Notes: a model not told the origin generated them from the sequence alone. DNA of 64,000 nt from JADMJV01 sp964649085 (GCA_964649085.1 CAZYPN010000010.1:104377-168376); one strand, 5' to 3'. Counted from the first letter of the stretch, positions 51,038 through 59,787 are shown. A program made the numbers and translations.

Positions 51038-51443
51038 GTCCGGCCCGCTGCAGATCCACAAACTGCTGTAGAGCCTGGCACACCTCCGGTTGGGGCTGGA
51101 TCCGCAATCCGGCCGAATGGCCGTAACTGGAGAGCAACACCCACTCGACCTGAACCCGAAGACAAACCGGCCCCACCCCGGTAAGCAGCAGTTGCAGCTC
51201 ATATTCATCGCCCTCTACCAGCAACTCCCGAGACTTACAGGTAAGCTGTTCGCTGCTGAGGCTCTCGATCATCAGTTGAAATCCCTGGCTGCGGCGACCC
51301 GACGGAGTGGCGATCCCCACCAGAATTCGCTGCAATCGCAGCAACGGCTGCTCGACAACAGGCTGCACCGTTGGAGGCGAGCCCCCCAGGCGAGAGGCCA
51401 ACCAGGCCTGAACTTTAGAAAAAAACCCCGCGATTGCTGTCAT
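51024..51443 (-). CDS. PilZ-like beta-barrel protein
   Basis: 139 residues with an N-terminal helix and a beta-rich part, GFQLMIESLSSEQLTCKS then GDEYELQLLLTGVGPVCLRV, ending with SAGLRIQPQ. The strand order and the (D/E)SLS and closing AGLRI positions resemble PilZ domains. The canonical RxxxR c-di-GMP motif is represented only by SGRRSQGF, so ligand binding is uncertain. A TTACA/TGTAA inverted repeat lies about 15-30 bp upstream of the start, in the 148-bp gap before the FemAB gene. Confidence 0.5.
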   Translation of the reverse strand: MTAIAGFFSKVQAWLASRLGGSPPTVQPVVEQPLLRLQRILVGIATPSGRRSQGFQLMIESLSSEQLTCKSRELLVEGDEYELQLLLTGVGPVCLRVQVEWVLLSSYGHSAGLRIQPQPEVCQALQQFVDLQRAGLRGK

Positions 51444-51591
51444 CCCAGCCCCCTTTACAGTTTAAGTGTAACCAATAAAACCGCAAAAGACAGCAGAAGT
51501 TTCGACTAAGGGCCTGGCATTTTCGAACTATTCCGCCCTGGACCATGCATACTACAGCGCCCGGACACGGCAAGCAGCAACAGCTAAACTG

Positions 51592-52755
51592 TCAGCCGTC
51601 GCGACGGTAGGGAGAATGCTCCTCCCCGAGCTGCTGCAACTGGACCAGCACCTCCTGGCGCTCCTCATCGAGCACGCGCTGCAGCAAGGCTCGGAATTCC
51701 GGATGTTGGATGCGATGCAAGCTGTAGGTAAGGCATGGAAGATAGCCTCGGGCAACCTTGTGAAACCCCTGAGCGCCCGCCTCAACCCTGGAAAGACGGT
51801 GGGCGATGGCAAAGTCGATCGCCTGGTAGTAGCAGAGTTCAAAATGCAGAAAGGGGACCTCTTCCAGGCTGCCCCAATTGCGGCCGTAGAGGGCCTCGTT
51901 CCCGCGCAGATTGAGCGCGGCCGCCACCAGCTGCCGCTCTCGCCGAGCCACCATGAGCACCACCCGCTCGCCCATACGCTCCACCAGCAGCTCAAAGAAA
52001 CGCCGGGTAAGAGCGGCCCTCCCCCATTTGCGGCTGGTGGTATCGCGGTAACAACGGAAGAGATGGTCGACATGTTCAGGCTCAATGGCCGGTCCTTGCA
52101 GAGCTTCGCACTTCAGGCCGCTGGCCTGAGCAGCCTGACGCTCTTTGCGAATGGCCTTACGCTTGCGGGCCGAGAGCCGAGCCAGGAAATCTCCGAAATC
52201 GGAGTATCCCGGGTTGTCAAAATGAAACTGAATCCCCAGTCGTCCCAGCCAGCGGGGGTCGAGCTGGCCCTGCTCATACTCCTGGCGACTGCAGAACGTC
52301 AGGTGCACGGAAGAGAGCCCCAGGTCGCGGCAGAGATCGAGCTGGGCCTGAGCCAGCATCTTGCGAAGCTGCTCGGGCTCGGGCTGGTCCTCTCGAATTA
52401 AGTAACGCGCTCCGGTAACCGGGGTGTAGGGAACCGCCCCCTGGAGCTTGGGGTAGTAGCGCCCCCCGGCCCGCTCAAAAGCATCGGCCCAGGAGTAATC
52501 GAAAACGAACTCTCCCTCGGAGTGGAACTTCAAATACATCGGAGCCACGGCCACCAATTGCCCCTCGGGTTGGGCCGACAAAAGCAAGTGGCACGGCTTC
52601 CATCCGGTTTCCGGACAGGCCGTGCCACTGTCTTCAAGAACGCTAAAGAACTGGTGAAGTAAGAAGGGATTGCCCTCGCCTGAGCAGGCGTTCCACGCCT
52701 CTGGGGCCACTTCGTGGATACTCTCGATATGGCGGAGAGTCAGACGGGAACTCAC
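51592..52755 (-). CDS. FemAB-like / GNAT-fold protein (PF04339 type)
   Basis: 387 residues resembling the peptidoglycan-biosynthesis-like GNAT proteins of the DUF482 family: FVFDYSWADAFERAGGRYYP, LQGAVPYTPVTGARYLI, LSARKRKAIRKERQAA and LCYYQAIDFAIAHRLSRVEAG. The family carries two GNAT-like folds and is related to FemAB transferases. The substrate is not established. The GTG start overlaps the small upstream gene by 4 bp. Confidence 0.9.
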   Translation of the reverse strand: MSSRLTLRHIESIHEVAPEAWNACSGEGNPFLLHQFFSVLEDSGTACPETGWKPCHLLLSAQPEGQLVAVAPMYLKFHSEGEFVFDYSWADAFERAGGRYYPKLQGAVPYTPVTGARYLIREDQPEPEQLRKMLAQAQLDLCRDLGLSSVHLTFCSRQEYEQGQLDPRWLGRLGIQFHFDNPGYSDFGDFLARLSARKRKAIRKERQAAQASGLKCEALQGPAIEPEHVDHLFRCYRDTTSRKWGRAALTRRFFELLVERMGERVVLMVARRERQLVAAALNLRGNEALYGRNWGSLEEVPFLHFELCYYQAIDFAIAHRLSRVEAGAQGFHKVARGYLPCLTYSLHRIQHPEFRALLQRVLDEERQEVLVQLQQLGEEHSPYRRDG

Positions 52756-52946
52756 CCCTGGAAGTTGCTGGTCGCCTGGAGAAACTCCCGTAGCGAAGGA
52801 ACCTTTTCACACCAGACCAGTGTGCCTGTGTTGTTGTCCATCAGCAAGTCCACCGGCTCCCGGTAGACCTCCGACTGAATGGATTGGGGGAGCATCGGAG
52901 CTTGAAGGTAGCCCGACGTCATATTGCGAGACGACTCGTGAATCAT
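52752..52946 (-). CDS. Small protein of unknown function
   Basis: 64 residues starting MIHESSRNMTSGYLQAPMLP, with an ordered-looking end (MDNNTGTLVWCEKVPSLREF). The ATG has AAAGGAG 9 nt upstream. The stop overlaps the FemAB-like start (GTGA), and the gene begins 60 bp after the FlhA-domain gene on the same strand, so it is likely a real operon member. I recognise no family. Confidence 0.62.
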   Translation of the reverse strand: MIHESSRNMTSGYLQAPMLPQSIQSEVYREPVDLLMDNNTGTLVWCEKVPSLREFLQATSNFQG

Positions 52947-53006
52947 CGCTCAGATCTCCTTTCATTGCTGGTCGGGGGGGCCTGGCCCCTCGGCTCTGTA
53001 GTAAAG

Positions 53007-54059
53007 TTAACAGAGCTGACTGAAAAGGTTCTGAAATCCTGGCCACCCGCTCAGCACACCCAGCAGATCATGACCCACCTGGGCAACCTCGACCACCTCC
53101 AGATCGGCCGGCAGCTCTTCGTATGCCAGCACTGGAAGGCGCCGCAGTGGCCAGGGTAGCATTTCGAAAAGCCCTCGCCGAATCGGGGAACTGACCAGCA
53201 GTACCAGGTCGTGACCCTGAGCCTGGGCCTCTTCCATGCCGAGGTGAATCTGCTGTAGCAGGCGGTGAAGAAAGTGCTCCTCGGGCCCGCCGGCTCGCAA
53301 CCATTCTCTCTCCAGGCGACGCAGGCTGCCCTCGCTCAGGGTGAGGGCCGGCAGCGAGCCAGCCGCGCTGATCCAGGGCACCAATCGATGAGCTCCCAAC
53401 AGCTGCCGAGCCTGCTTCAACTGTTGCTCGGCGCCGCGGCGCCCGCGGCAGGCCTCGGCGATCAACTCCAGGGGCCGGAGACTGACGCGCTCCTGCAGCA
53501 ACCAGCGACAGACCTGTGCAGGCCCCGTTCCCAATCGACCCAGGCCGAGTTGCTGCCAGCGTCGAGACAGCCAGGCCATGTCGACCACCCGATCGAGTCG
53601 CGCCTCGAGGCGATCGCAGAGATGGCCTACCCACAGTGCTTCGGGCTGCAGCAGATGACAGCCGAGTTCGCGGGCACCCGCCACCCGACTCTCAGGAATC
53701 CAGCGCCCCGGCAGGCCGTAAATCGGCTCGACGCCGGCCTCACCCATCAACATCTCCACGACCTCCGTGGGACCCGTGGCAAACCAGCGTTGGACTTTCA
53801 GTTCACCCTGCTCCCAGCCACCCTGGGCAAGACGCAATCCGTAGTGCTGAGGGGGCAGGCTGCTCTCCAGATAGAGCTCGATCGAAGGCAGCGGAACGCC
53901 GTAGGCCTGAAGCAACTGCTGATGAACGCTCTGCAATCGTTGCCACCAGGCGCCCCCTGCCTCGACAAGCTCCTGCCAGAGGCGCTCGCCCATAGCAATT
54001 TCCACAGCGGCTTCAGAGGGGAGAGCGATGCTCTCGGGAACGAATCGACGCTTCACCAT
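53007..54059 (-). CDS. Soluble FlhA/SctV C-terminal-domain protein (orphan FHIPEP)
   Basis: 350 residues matching only the cytoplasmic part of the flagellar/type III export gate protein FlhA/SctV. Aligned features are LQAYGVPLPSIELYLESSLP then YGLRL, VEPIYGLPGRWIPESRVAGA, VGHLCDRLEARLDRVVDM, CRWLLQERVSLRPLELIAEA and the terminal LVLLVSSPIRRGL with RRLPVLAYEELP. No membrane segment exists, although the normal protein has eight. The ATG at 54059 has GGAG 7 nt upstream. No flagellar or injectisome gene is in the window. It may bind export chaperones or serve a non-flagellar role. Confidence 0.85.
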   Translation of the reverse strand: MVKRRFVPESIALPSEAAVEIAMGERLWQELVEAGGAWWQRLQSVHQQLLQAYGVPLPSIELYLESSLPPQHYGLRLAQGGWEQGELKVQRWFATGPTEVVEMLMGEAGVEPIYGLPGRWIPESRVAGARELGCHLLQPEALWVGHLCDRLEARLDRVVDMAWLSRRWQQLGLGRLGTGPAQVCRWLLQERVSLRPLELIAEACRGRRGAEQQLKQARQLLGAHRLVPWISAAGSLPALTLSEGSLRRLEREWLRAGGPEEHFLHRLLQQIHLGMEEAQAQGHDLVLLVSSPIRRGLFEMLPWPLRRLPVLAYEELPADLEVVEVAQVGHDLLGVLSGWPGFQNLFSQLC

Positions 54060-55113
54060 GACCGAACTCCAGATTCTTGGTCTGGCCGACTGGCTGGAAC
54101 TGCACGACTACCAGGCCAGCAGCGGTGTGCCCGCCTTCCCGACTCCCCAGGTGTGTCCTCTGCAAGACCTCTATTTCGAATGGCGCCTCAGCCAGGGGCG
54201 ACCGATAGCTCTGGGGGTGCATTCGCGCCCGAGTCGATATTCCAAACGCCTGCCGAATCCGCTTGGGGAGATCTACCGCTGTTTCTACCTTCATCACGGG
54301 TGGAGCCCTTCACCGGCCGCATTGGCGGACTGGCTGGACGCCGAGGGCAGGGCCCGGTGGCAGGTCACCGCCCTGCGCATCCCCTCGGGGGCAAGAACAT
54401 TCCTCAGTTCGATCCAGCAACGTTCTGCGGGCGAGTTCACTTATCTGGGCGACGACAGCGGACTGTTGATCGAAGCCAGCTGGAACTGGCTGCGGGGGCG
54501 GGGCCACGGGCGGGCCCTGGACCTGTGCTGCGGCTGCGGCTGCGTGGGTCAAAGCCTGCCGCCAGGGTTCACGGAGGTGACCGGCCTGGACGCTAATGCC
54601 ACCGCCCTGGACCTGGCGAGAGCCAATCGGGTGCTCAATCGATTGCCCGATCACTACCGCTATTTTCTCGGCGATATGTGGCAAGAGGCCGAGGGGTCCT
54701 ACGATTTCGTGGTGGGCAACCCGCCAGCGCTGCCCATCGCCGGGTTGCTCTACGCCTCGGGGGGCAGCGATCCCAGCGATCTCACGATACGAGCCGTCCA
54801 GGGCCTGCAGCAGCATCTGTCGATGGGCGGTCGCTGCCTGTTGCTCTCCTTTTCGGTCCAGGATCGGCTCTGGCGTCGCCTGGAACAGGTGCTCAGCCCG
54901 GAATTTTCGCTGGAATACCGCCCGCGTCGCCATATTAAGCTAAGCGATGCGTCTTTGGGCTGGATGGAGCATGTGTGGATTTTCATCCAACGCGACTCTC
55001 GAGGGCTGCGTTGGCGCAGGCCCATGAGCGGCTGGGACCAACTCATGAGCTGGGCCCTGCCCGGCTCGCGCGGGGAGGCTCCGGCCCAGGCTCACTATGC
55101 CGGGGCCAGGTGA
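54028..55113 (+). CDS. Class I SAM-dependent methyltransferase (RlmG/HemK-like)
   Basis: 361 residues. Motif I is ALDLCCGCGCVGQSL and motif IV NPPALPIAG, the Asn-Pro-Pro-x type of N-methyltransferases acting on RNA, DNA or protein amide nitrogens. The N-terminal 130 residues form a separate substrate domain (GLADWLELHDYQASSGVP). The start is unsettled: ATG 54028 has GGGGAG 4 nt upstream, while ATG 54058 shares CATG with the divergent FlhA-domain gene. The target is unknown. Confidence 0.82.
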   Translation: MLSGTNRRFTMTELQILGLADWLELHDYQASSGVPAFPTPQVCPLQDLYFEWRLSQGRPIALGVHSRPSRYSKRLPNPLGEIYRCFYLHHGWSPSPAALADWLDAEGRARWQVTALRIPSGARTFLSSIQQRSAGEFTYLGDDSGLLIEASWNWLRGRGHGRALDLCCGCGCVGQSLPPGFTEVTGLDANATALDLARANRVLNRLPDHYRYFLGDMWQEAEGSYDFVVGNPPALPIAGLLYASGGSDPSDLTIRAVQGLQQHLSMGGRCLLLSFSVQDRLWRRLEQVLSPEFSLEYRPRRHIKLSDASLGWMEHVWIFIQRDSRGLRWRRPMSGWDQLMSWALPGSRGEAPAQAHYAGAR

Positions 55114-56465
55114 TAGCCTTGTTGATGGTGGATCACACGCTGTTCTTCGAGCAGTTTCTCCAGGTGGGCCTGTAGCGAAATGCGGGCCCATTCCAGGGCG
55201 GGCCCCTGAACATCGGCATAGACCCGAGGCAACAGTTCGTCCAGATCGCCCCCCTGCGAGCCCAGTTCTTCCAACAATCGAGCCTCGCGGGCCAGGCGGT
55301 GCTCGAGTGTTTCTTCGAGCAATCGACTGCCGGGACCGAAGGGCCCTCCGTGACTGGGAAGCACCAGACGCGGTTGTAGCTCAGAGCAGCGCCTCAGCGA
55401 CTGCAAATAGTCACCCATGTGACCGTCGGGTGGAGGGATCAGAATGGTCGAGGCGCCGCTCACCAGATCGCCAGCCAGCAATATGGCGGTCGATGCTTCC
55501 CAGAGCGCCAGATGGCCCGAAGCGTGGCCAGGGGTATGCAACACCTGCCAGCCCCCAACCCCGAGTGCGTCGCCGTCGCGCAACTCTCGATCGAGTTCCA
55601 GGCCCAGCCAGCGACCCGTGGCCGGGTGAGCCCAAAGCGGCCAGCCCCTTTCTTGGCAACCCGCCAGCCCACCCACATGGTCGGGATGATGATGAGTGAA
55701 CACCACCCCCAGCACCTCCCGACCGTCCACCACCGCGTCCAGCCTCGGCCATTCGGGAGCGGCGGGATCGACCAACACCAGGGCCTCCTGGCCCAGCACA
55801 TAGCACAGCGTATGTCGGGCCGGCGGCAGCGTAGCGGTCTCCAGGGGAAGGTAGGCCAACCCTGGCAACACCCGAATCGGATCGGGCGTATCTTCGGGGA
55901 TAGAAGCCAGCCGCGCAACCGCCTCGTCAAAGCCCGAACAACGGCTCAAACCGTGCAGACTGTCCTGGGTCGGGGCGGCCCAGAACATCTCCCCCTCACG
56001 CCAGGCCTGCAGCGCCTCGTCGAGCGGCCACCAGGCACCGTTTTCCAGCTCGCCGGGCCAGACTTCGGCCTGCTGCTCCTGGGGGCACATCCAGAGGAAA
56101 AACTGGGCCCGAAACCGGGCCAGGGCGTAGGCCGGAGTGGTGCGAACGCCCGCAGGCAAAAGCCCCTCGAGCTGCTGGGGATGCTGGTCCACCAGCTCGT
56201 TCCAGCCCACCTCTCCAGCCAACCAGCGTCGGCGCCACTCGGCCTCGGGTTGGCGCGGGCCCACCCAGAGCCCGGTTTCCTCAAAGAGCTCGCGAGCGGC
56301 ACAGTGCGCGTGGGAGGCATCGGCGCTGTCCATGGCCCCGCCGGGGAAAGCGTGAAACCCGGGAAAAAACTTCCCCTTGCTCCCCCGCTGAACCAGGTAG
56401 ACCTGCCATTCCCCCGCCTTGTTCCGCAGCGGAATCACCCCGGCTGCCGGTCGTAACTTACCCAT
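55095..56465 (-). CDS. Nudix hydrolase fused to MBL-fold hydrolase
   Basis: 456 residues. Residues 1-150 are a Nudix domain with the full box FPGGAMDSADASHAHCAARE followed by LFEETGLWVG. Residues about 195-456 are a metallo-beta-lactamase domain with VVFTHHHPDHVGGL, HTPGHASGHLAL and AGDLVSG, of LACTB2/glyoxalase-II type. A proline-rich spacer links them. The ATG at 56465 avoids overlap with the divergent gene; the ATG at 56507 would add 14 residues and share CATG with it. Substrates are not predicted; the pair may act on activated nucleotides or CoA esters. Confidence 0.9.
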   Translation of the reverse strand: MGKLRPAAGVIPLRNKAGEWQVYLVQRGSKGKFFPGFHAFPGGAMDSADASHAHCAARELFEETGLWVGPRQPEAEWRRRWLAGEVGWNELVDQHPQQLEGLLPAGVRTTPAYALARFRAQFFLWMCPQEQQAEVWPGELENGAWWPLDEALQAWREGEMFWAAPTQDSLHGLSRCSGFDEAVARLASIPEDTPDPIRVLPGLAYLPLETATLPPARHTLCYVLGQEALVLVDPAAPEWPRLDAVVDGREVLGVVFTHHHPDHVGGLAGCQERGWPLWAHPATGRWLGLELDRELRDGDALGVGGWQVLHTPGHASGHLALWEASTAILLAGDLVSGASTILIPPPDGHMGDYLQSLRRCSELQPRLVLPSHGGPFGPGSRLLEETLEHRLAREARLLEELGSQGGDLDELLPRVYADVQGPALEWARISLQAHLEKLLEEQRVIHHQQGYHLAPA

Positions 56466-56505
56466 GTCGGCAGGTTGACCGCCGGCTTCGAAAAACCCTG
56501 TGCCC

Positions 56506-57822
56506 ATGAAAAGGCGTGCCCGCGAAGTTCAAGCTCGAGTGACCAGCCTGGGCGCCCGAGGAATGGGAAAGCTAGAACTGGTCGATCCGCCACGCCAGGG
56601 ATTGGAGCTCGGCGGAGTGGCTCCCGGTGAACGCCTTCGCGCCCAGTTGGGTCAGCGCCGCAATATCTGGCTGCAACAGGTGGTCGAGCCTCACCCCCAA
56701 CGACGCGAACCCCCCTGTGTGCACTACGGTGTGTGTGGGGGCTGCAGCCTGCAGCACCTCAGCCCCCAACTGCAGCTGCAACTCAAGGCCGAAAGAGTGT
56801 ACCGGCTCTTTGCGCCCGATGCCCCCGTGCTGCCGGCCTGCCCCAGCCCCCAGATCTTTCGCTATCGAACCAAGGTAGAGCTGAGCTTTATCGAGCATCG
56901 CGATGGGCGTTCAACCCTTGGATTCATGCGCCGTGGCTGCTTCGACCGAGGAGTGGAGGTTCAAGATTGCCTGATCGGGCCGCCCTGCCTGCCCGAGGCA
57001 GCGGCTCGCACCCGGCGCTGGCAGGCCGAGCACGCCTTGAGGGCCTGGAACCCCAAAACCCACCAGGGCGACCTGCGTTATCTGGTGTTGCGCCAGGCAA
57101 ATCCGGGCCAGGACTGGCTGGGGGTGCTGGTGACCCGCCCTGAACTGAACCCCCAGTGGATCGACGACTGGTCCAGACGACTGATCCCCCTGGGGCCCCA
57201 GGGACTCTTATGGATCGAACAAGAGTCCAGCGCCGGGGCGGTGGTGCCGCTGCGCGAGCATCTGTTGTGGGGCGAAAACCGTCTTCGGCAGCCCCTGGGA
57301 CCGCTGACTTTCGAACTGGGCTGGCGTTCCTTCTTTCAGATTCACCCCCCGGCTTATCTGCAAATGCTGCAGCAACTGCAACAGTGGATTGCGCCACTGC
57401 AACCCACTTCGCTGCTCGACCTCTACTGCGGCATCGGCAGCATCGGCCTGAGCTGCGCCCCGGATGAAGCCCAACTGGTGGGCGTTGAATCGGTGCCCGA
57501 GGCCATTGAGGACGCCCGCCGCATCAGTCGGTCTCTGGGTCGAAAAGCGCGTTTTGAGGTGGCCCGCGCCGAAGACTGGGAGGACTGGAATCACCCGGTG
57601 GTCATCCTCGACCCGCCCCGTTCGGGCTGCCATCCCCAGCTGCTGGAGCGGCTGCAGCAAAACCCACCGGAGCACCTGTTTTACATCTCGTGCAATCCCG
57701 ACCGCCTGGCGGCTGAACTGTCCAGCCTGCAATCAGCCTATCGACTGGAGGCTCTGCAGGCCTTCGATTTCTTCCCCCAAACCGCCCACGTGGAGCTACT
57801 TGCCCGCTTTCGGCGGCGCTGA
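56506..57822 (+). CDS. TrmA/RlmD-like RNA (uracil-C5)-methyltransferase, second copy
   Basis: 438 residues of the same family as 11506-12936. TRAM-like N-terminus (VTSLGARGMGKLELV), FeS Cys set CVHYGVCGGC, SAM motif LLDLYCGIGSIGLSC, VILDPPRSGC and catalytic HLFYISCNPDRLAAEL are all present, so it should be active. It diverges strongly from the first copy, suggesting a different RNA site. The start (ATG 56506, or GTG 56500) lacks a ribosome site. The 3' end overlaps the convergent cytochrome gene by 27 bp. Confidence 0.92.
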   Translation: MKRRAREVQARVTSLGARGMGKLELVDPPRQGLELGGVAPGERLRAQLGQRRNIWLQQVVEPHPQRREPPCVHYGVCGGCSLQHLSPQLQLQLKAERVYRLFAPDAPVLPACPSPQIFRYRTKVELSFIEHRDGRSTLGFMRRGCFDRGVEVQDCLIGPPCLPEAAARTRRWQAEHALRAWNPKTHQGDLRYLVLRQANPGQDWLGVLVTRPELNPQWIDDWSRRLIPLGPQGLLWIEQESSAGAVVPLREHLLWGENRLRQPLGPLTFELGWRSFFQIHPPAYLQMLQQLQQWIAPLQPTSLLDLYCGIGSIGLSCAPDEAQLVGVESVPEAIEDARRISRSLGRKARFEVARAEDWEDWNHPVVILDPPRSGCHPQLLERLQQNPPEHLFYISCNPDRLAAELSSLQSAYRLEALQAFDFFPQTAHVELLARFRRR

Positions 57823-58596
57823 GGGTCTGGCTTTGGCCTTGAGATAGGCGATCAAATCGGCAATCGCCTGAGCCCTTTGGGGCAACTTGGGATCGAGTCC
57901 GGGCATGCTGGCGCCGTGACGGACCGCCTTGGGGTTGTCGATGATCCTGGCCAGATAGGCCGGCTGAATGTACTCGGTCACGCTGACCGGGCTGTTGAGA
58001 TCGACGCCCAGATGTCCGCCCTGACCGTTGATCGAGTGACAGCTCAGGCAATGTTTGCGAAACAAGGCCAGCCCCCGCTTCTGCTGAGGGGTAGCCTGGG
58101 GGCCCAGAGCCACTTTGGAATAGGCCCTGGCGAACGAAGCCTGCTCGATGGCCACCACCTGATAAGGCCAGCTACCATCCTTCTCTCGCTGAGGAAAACG
58201 CTGAGTGTCCCACACCAGGTAGAAAGGACCCAACTCCTTGCCCTCCCAGCGAAACTCCTTGCCATCGGAGCAGGCATAGGCCAGGAATGACGGATAGCGC
58301 AGCAACTCGGGGGCGGGCACCGGAGCCCGGTAGCCATCTTTGCACACGAAAACAAAGGTTGTGTCGGCATCGGACGAGAGCTTGCCATAGACCTTCTCCA
58401 GCAGAGGCCTCAAGGGCAAGACCCAATACTTGCGCAGACCCTGGTCGAGCACCAGGGTCTGCGAGGGGAACTCGGCCTTCAGTTGCTTGAGGCTAAGCCG
58501 CTTCAGGCTTTTGCCCTCGCGGCGAACGTCGAGGTCCTGAGCCGCAGCAGCCAAACCCAGAACCAGGAAGGTCAACAGCCCCACCAGCAAGCGCAA
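57796..58596 (-). CDS. Exported SUOX-like plus cytochrome c fusion protein
   Basis: 266 residues: signal peptide (MRLLVGLLTFLVLGLAAAA), a domain with YWVLPLRPLLEKVYG, TTFVFVCKDGYRAPVP and AYACSDGKEF similar to the sulfite-oxidase-type molybdopterin fold, and a C-terminal class I cytochrome c domain with CLSCHS (CXXCH) and the distal Met in GASMPGLD. The first domain lacks an obvious cofactor Cys. It is probably a periplasmic electron-transfer or accessory protein. It starts directly after the YugP-type protease gene. Confidence 0.75.
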   Translation of the reverse strand: MRLLVGLLTFLVLGLAAAAQDLDVRREGKSLKRLSLKQLKAEFPSQTLVLDQGLRKYWVLPLRPLLEKVYGKLSSDADTTFVFVCKDGYRAPVPAPELLRYPSFLAYACSDGKEFRWEGKELGPFYLVWDTQRFPQREKDGSWPYQVVAIEQASFARAYSKVALGPQATPQQKRGLALFRKHCLSCHSINGQGGHLGVDLNSPVSVTEYIQPAYLARIIDNPKAVRHGASMPGLDPKLPQRAQAIADLIAYLKAKARPSAPPKAGK

Positions 58597-59277
58597 CTAT
58601 CGGTCCTCGTTTCGGGCCAGAAAGAAGAGCCGAAGCAACTGCAGGATAGCCATCAGAGCCGCCGCCACGTAGGTCAGCGCGGCGGCGTTGAGCACCCTGC
58701 GCACGCCTGGCTCTTCCCAGGCCTGAATCAGCCCCTCCTGACGCAGCACCAGCAAGGCTCGCCGCGAGGCGTCGAACTCGACCGGCAGGGTCACCAGGGC
58801 GAAAAGCACCGCCACAGAGTACAGCAAGACGCCGGTCCAGAGCAAGGCTGGAGCGTGCAATAGGAAGCCGCCCAGCAACAAGAGCCAGGACACATTGCTG
58901 CTGAAGCCCACCAGCGGCACCAGACCACTGCGCATCTGCAAGAACGGATAGTTCTGAGCTTTCTGCAGGGCGTGACCGAATTCATGGGCAGCCACTCCTA
59001 CAGCCGCTATGGAACGTCCGCCATAGACCGGTTCCGAGAGAGCCAGGACGTCGCGGCTGGGGTCGAAATGATCGGTGAGCTGACCAGCCACGGGCTCCAC
59101 CTGCACCGCCAGGCCGTGGCGCCTGGCCAGCAACGACGCGGCCTGAGCCCCGCTCAACCCGTTGGAGAGCGGTTCCTGACTGTAGTGCTGGAAGGTGCTT
59201 TGCACTTTCCACTGAGCATAGAGCGTGAGCAAAATGGCAGGAATCAACCAGAGCACGGTAGGATCGTAGAACATCAT
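58597..59277 (-). CDS. YugP-type membrane zinc metallopeptidase
   Basis: 226 residues from the ATG at 59277, with GGAGG 7 nt upstream. An N-terminal helix and several later membrane helices surround the zinc motif AHEFGHALQKAQ (HExxH), after VYGGRSIAAVGVAA. The downstream LPVEFDASRRALLVLRQEGL is diagnostic of the PF04298 family. The longer open frame to 59547 has no support. The substrate is unknown. Confidence 0.92.
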   Translation of the reverse strand: MMFYDPTVLWLIPAILLTLYAQWKVQSTFQHYSQEPLSNGLSGAQAASLLARRHGLAVQVEPVAGQLTDHFDPSRDVLALSEPVYGGRSIAAVGVAAHEFGHALQKAQNYPFLQMRSGLVPLVGFSSNVSWLLLLGGFLLHAPALLWTGVLLYSVAVLFALVTLPVEFDASRRALLVLRQEGLIQAWEEPGVRRVLNAAALTYVAAALMAILQLLRLFFLARNEDR

Positions 59278-59406
59278 TTTCTTGCCTCCCAAGCAATTTC
59301 TCATATAAGAACACTTAGGAAGATTTTTGGTTCCTATATGCACAAGACGCGCCGGCACGGGGCGACCACAAGGAGCCTCACCAGCGGGTGCGGAAACTGG
59401 CCGGCT

Positions 59407-59787
59407 ATGAGTGGACACCATCATGCCCTTCCGCCCCGCGACCGTTACGCTTTGCGCAACGACCCGAGCGCGGAATTCCACATTCGCTCCGGCTGTCAGG
59501 CCGAAGGAGCGGGAGGGGGTGTAGCCCGAGCCCTGGTGCGCCGCCACGACGGGCTGGAGTTTCGCTACGAAGTGATTTTCCGGGGCGACTACAGTGCCAG
59601 TAAAGCCAACTTCACCCGAGACATGTATTGGGAAACCGCCCTTTCAGTGGTGCGCAGCCAGCTGGAATCGCATGTCCACCGAGATACGCGCATTACCTTA
59701 GAAGCGAATTCAGGCCTGCCACTCACCGAGGTGGGCGTTGTGATGTCGTGGGAAGCACCCGAAATCGAGGGAGGAACACCGTCTTGA
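59407..59787 (+). CDS. Uncharacterised small protein upstream of the phospholipid fusion gene
   Basis: 126 residues. The C-terminal half (RYEVIFRGDYSASKANFTRD, ALSVVRSQLESHVHRD) looks like an alternating strand-helix fold. No signal peptide or known family. The start is uncertain: ATG 59407 is used, the next upstream is 59338, and neither has a strong ribosome site. Its stop overlaps the TTG start of the phospholipid gene (TTGA), with GGAGGAAC upstream, so the two are translationally coupled. Confidence 0.6.
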   Translation: MSGHHHALPPRDRYALRNDPSAEFHIRSGCQAEGAGGGVARALVRRHDGLEFRYEVIFRGDYSASKANFTRDMYWETALSVVRSQLESHVHRDTRITLEANSGLPLTEVGVVMSWEAPEIEGGTPS

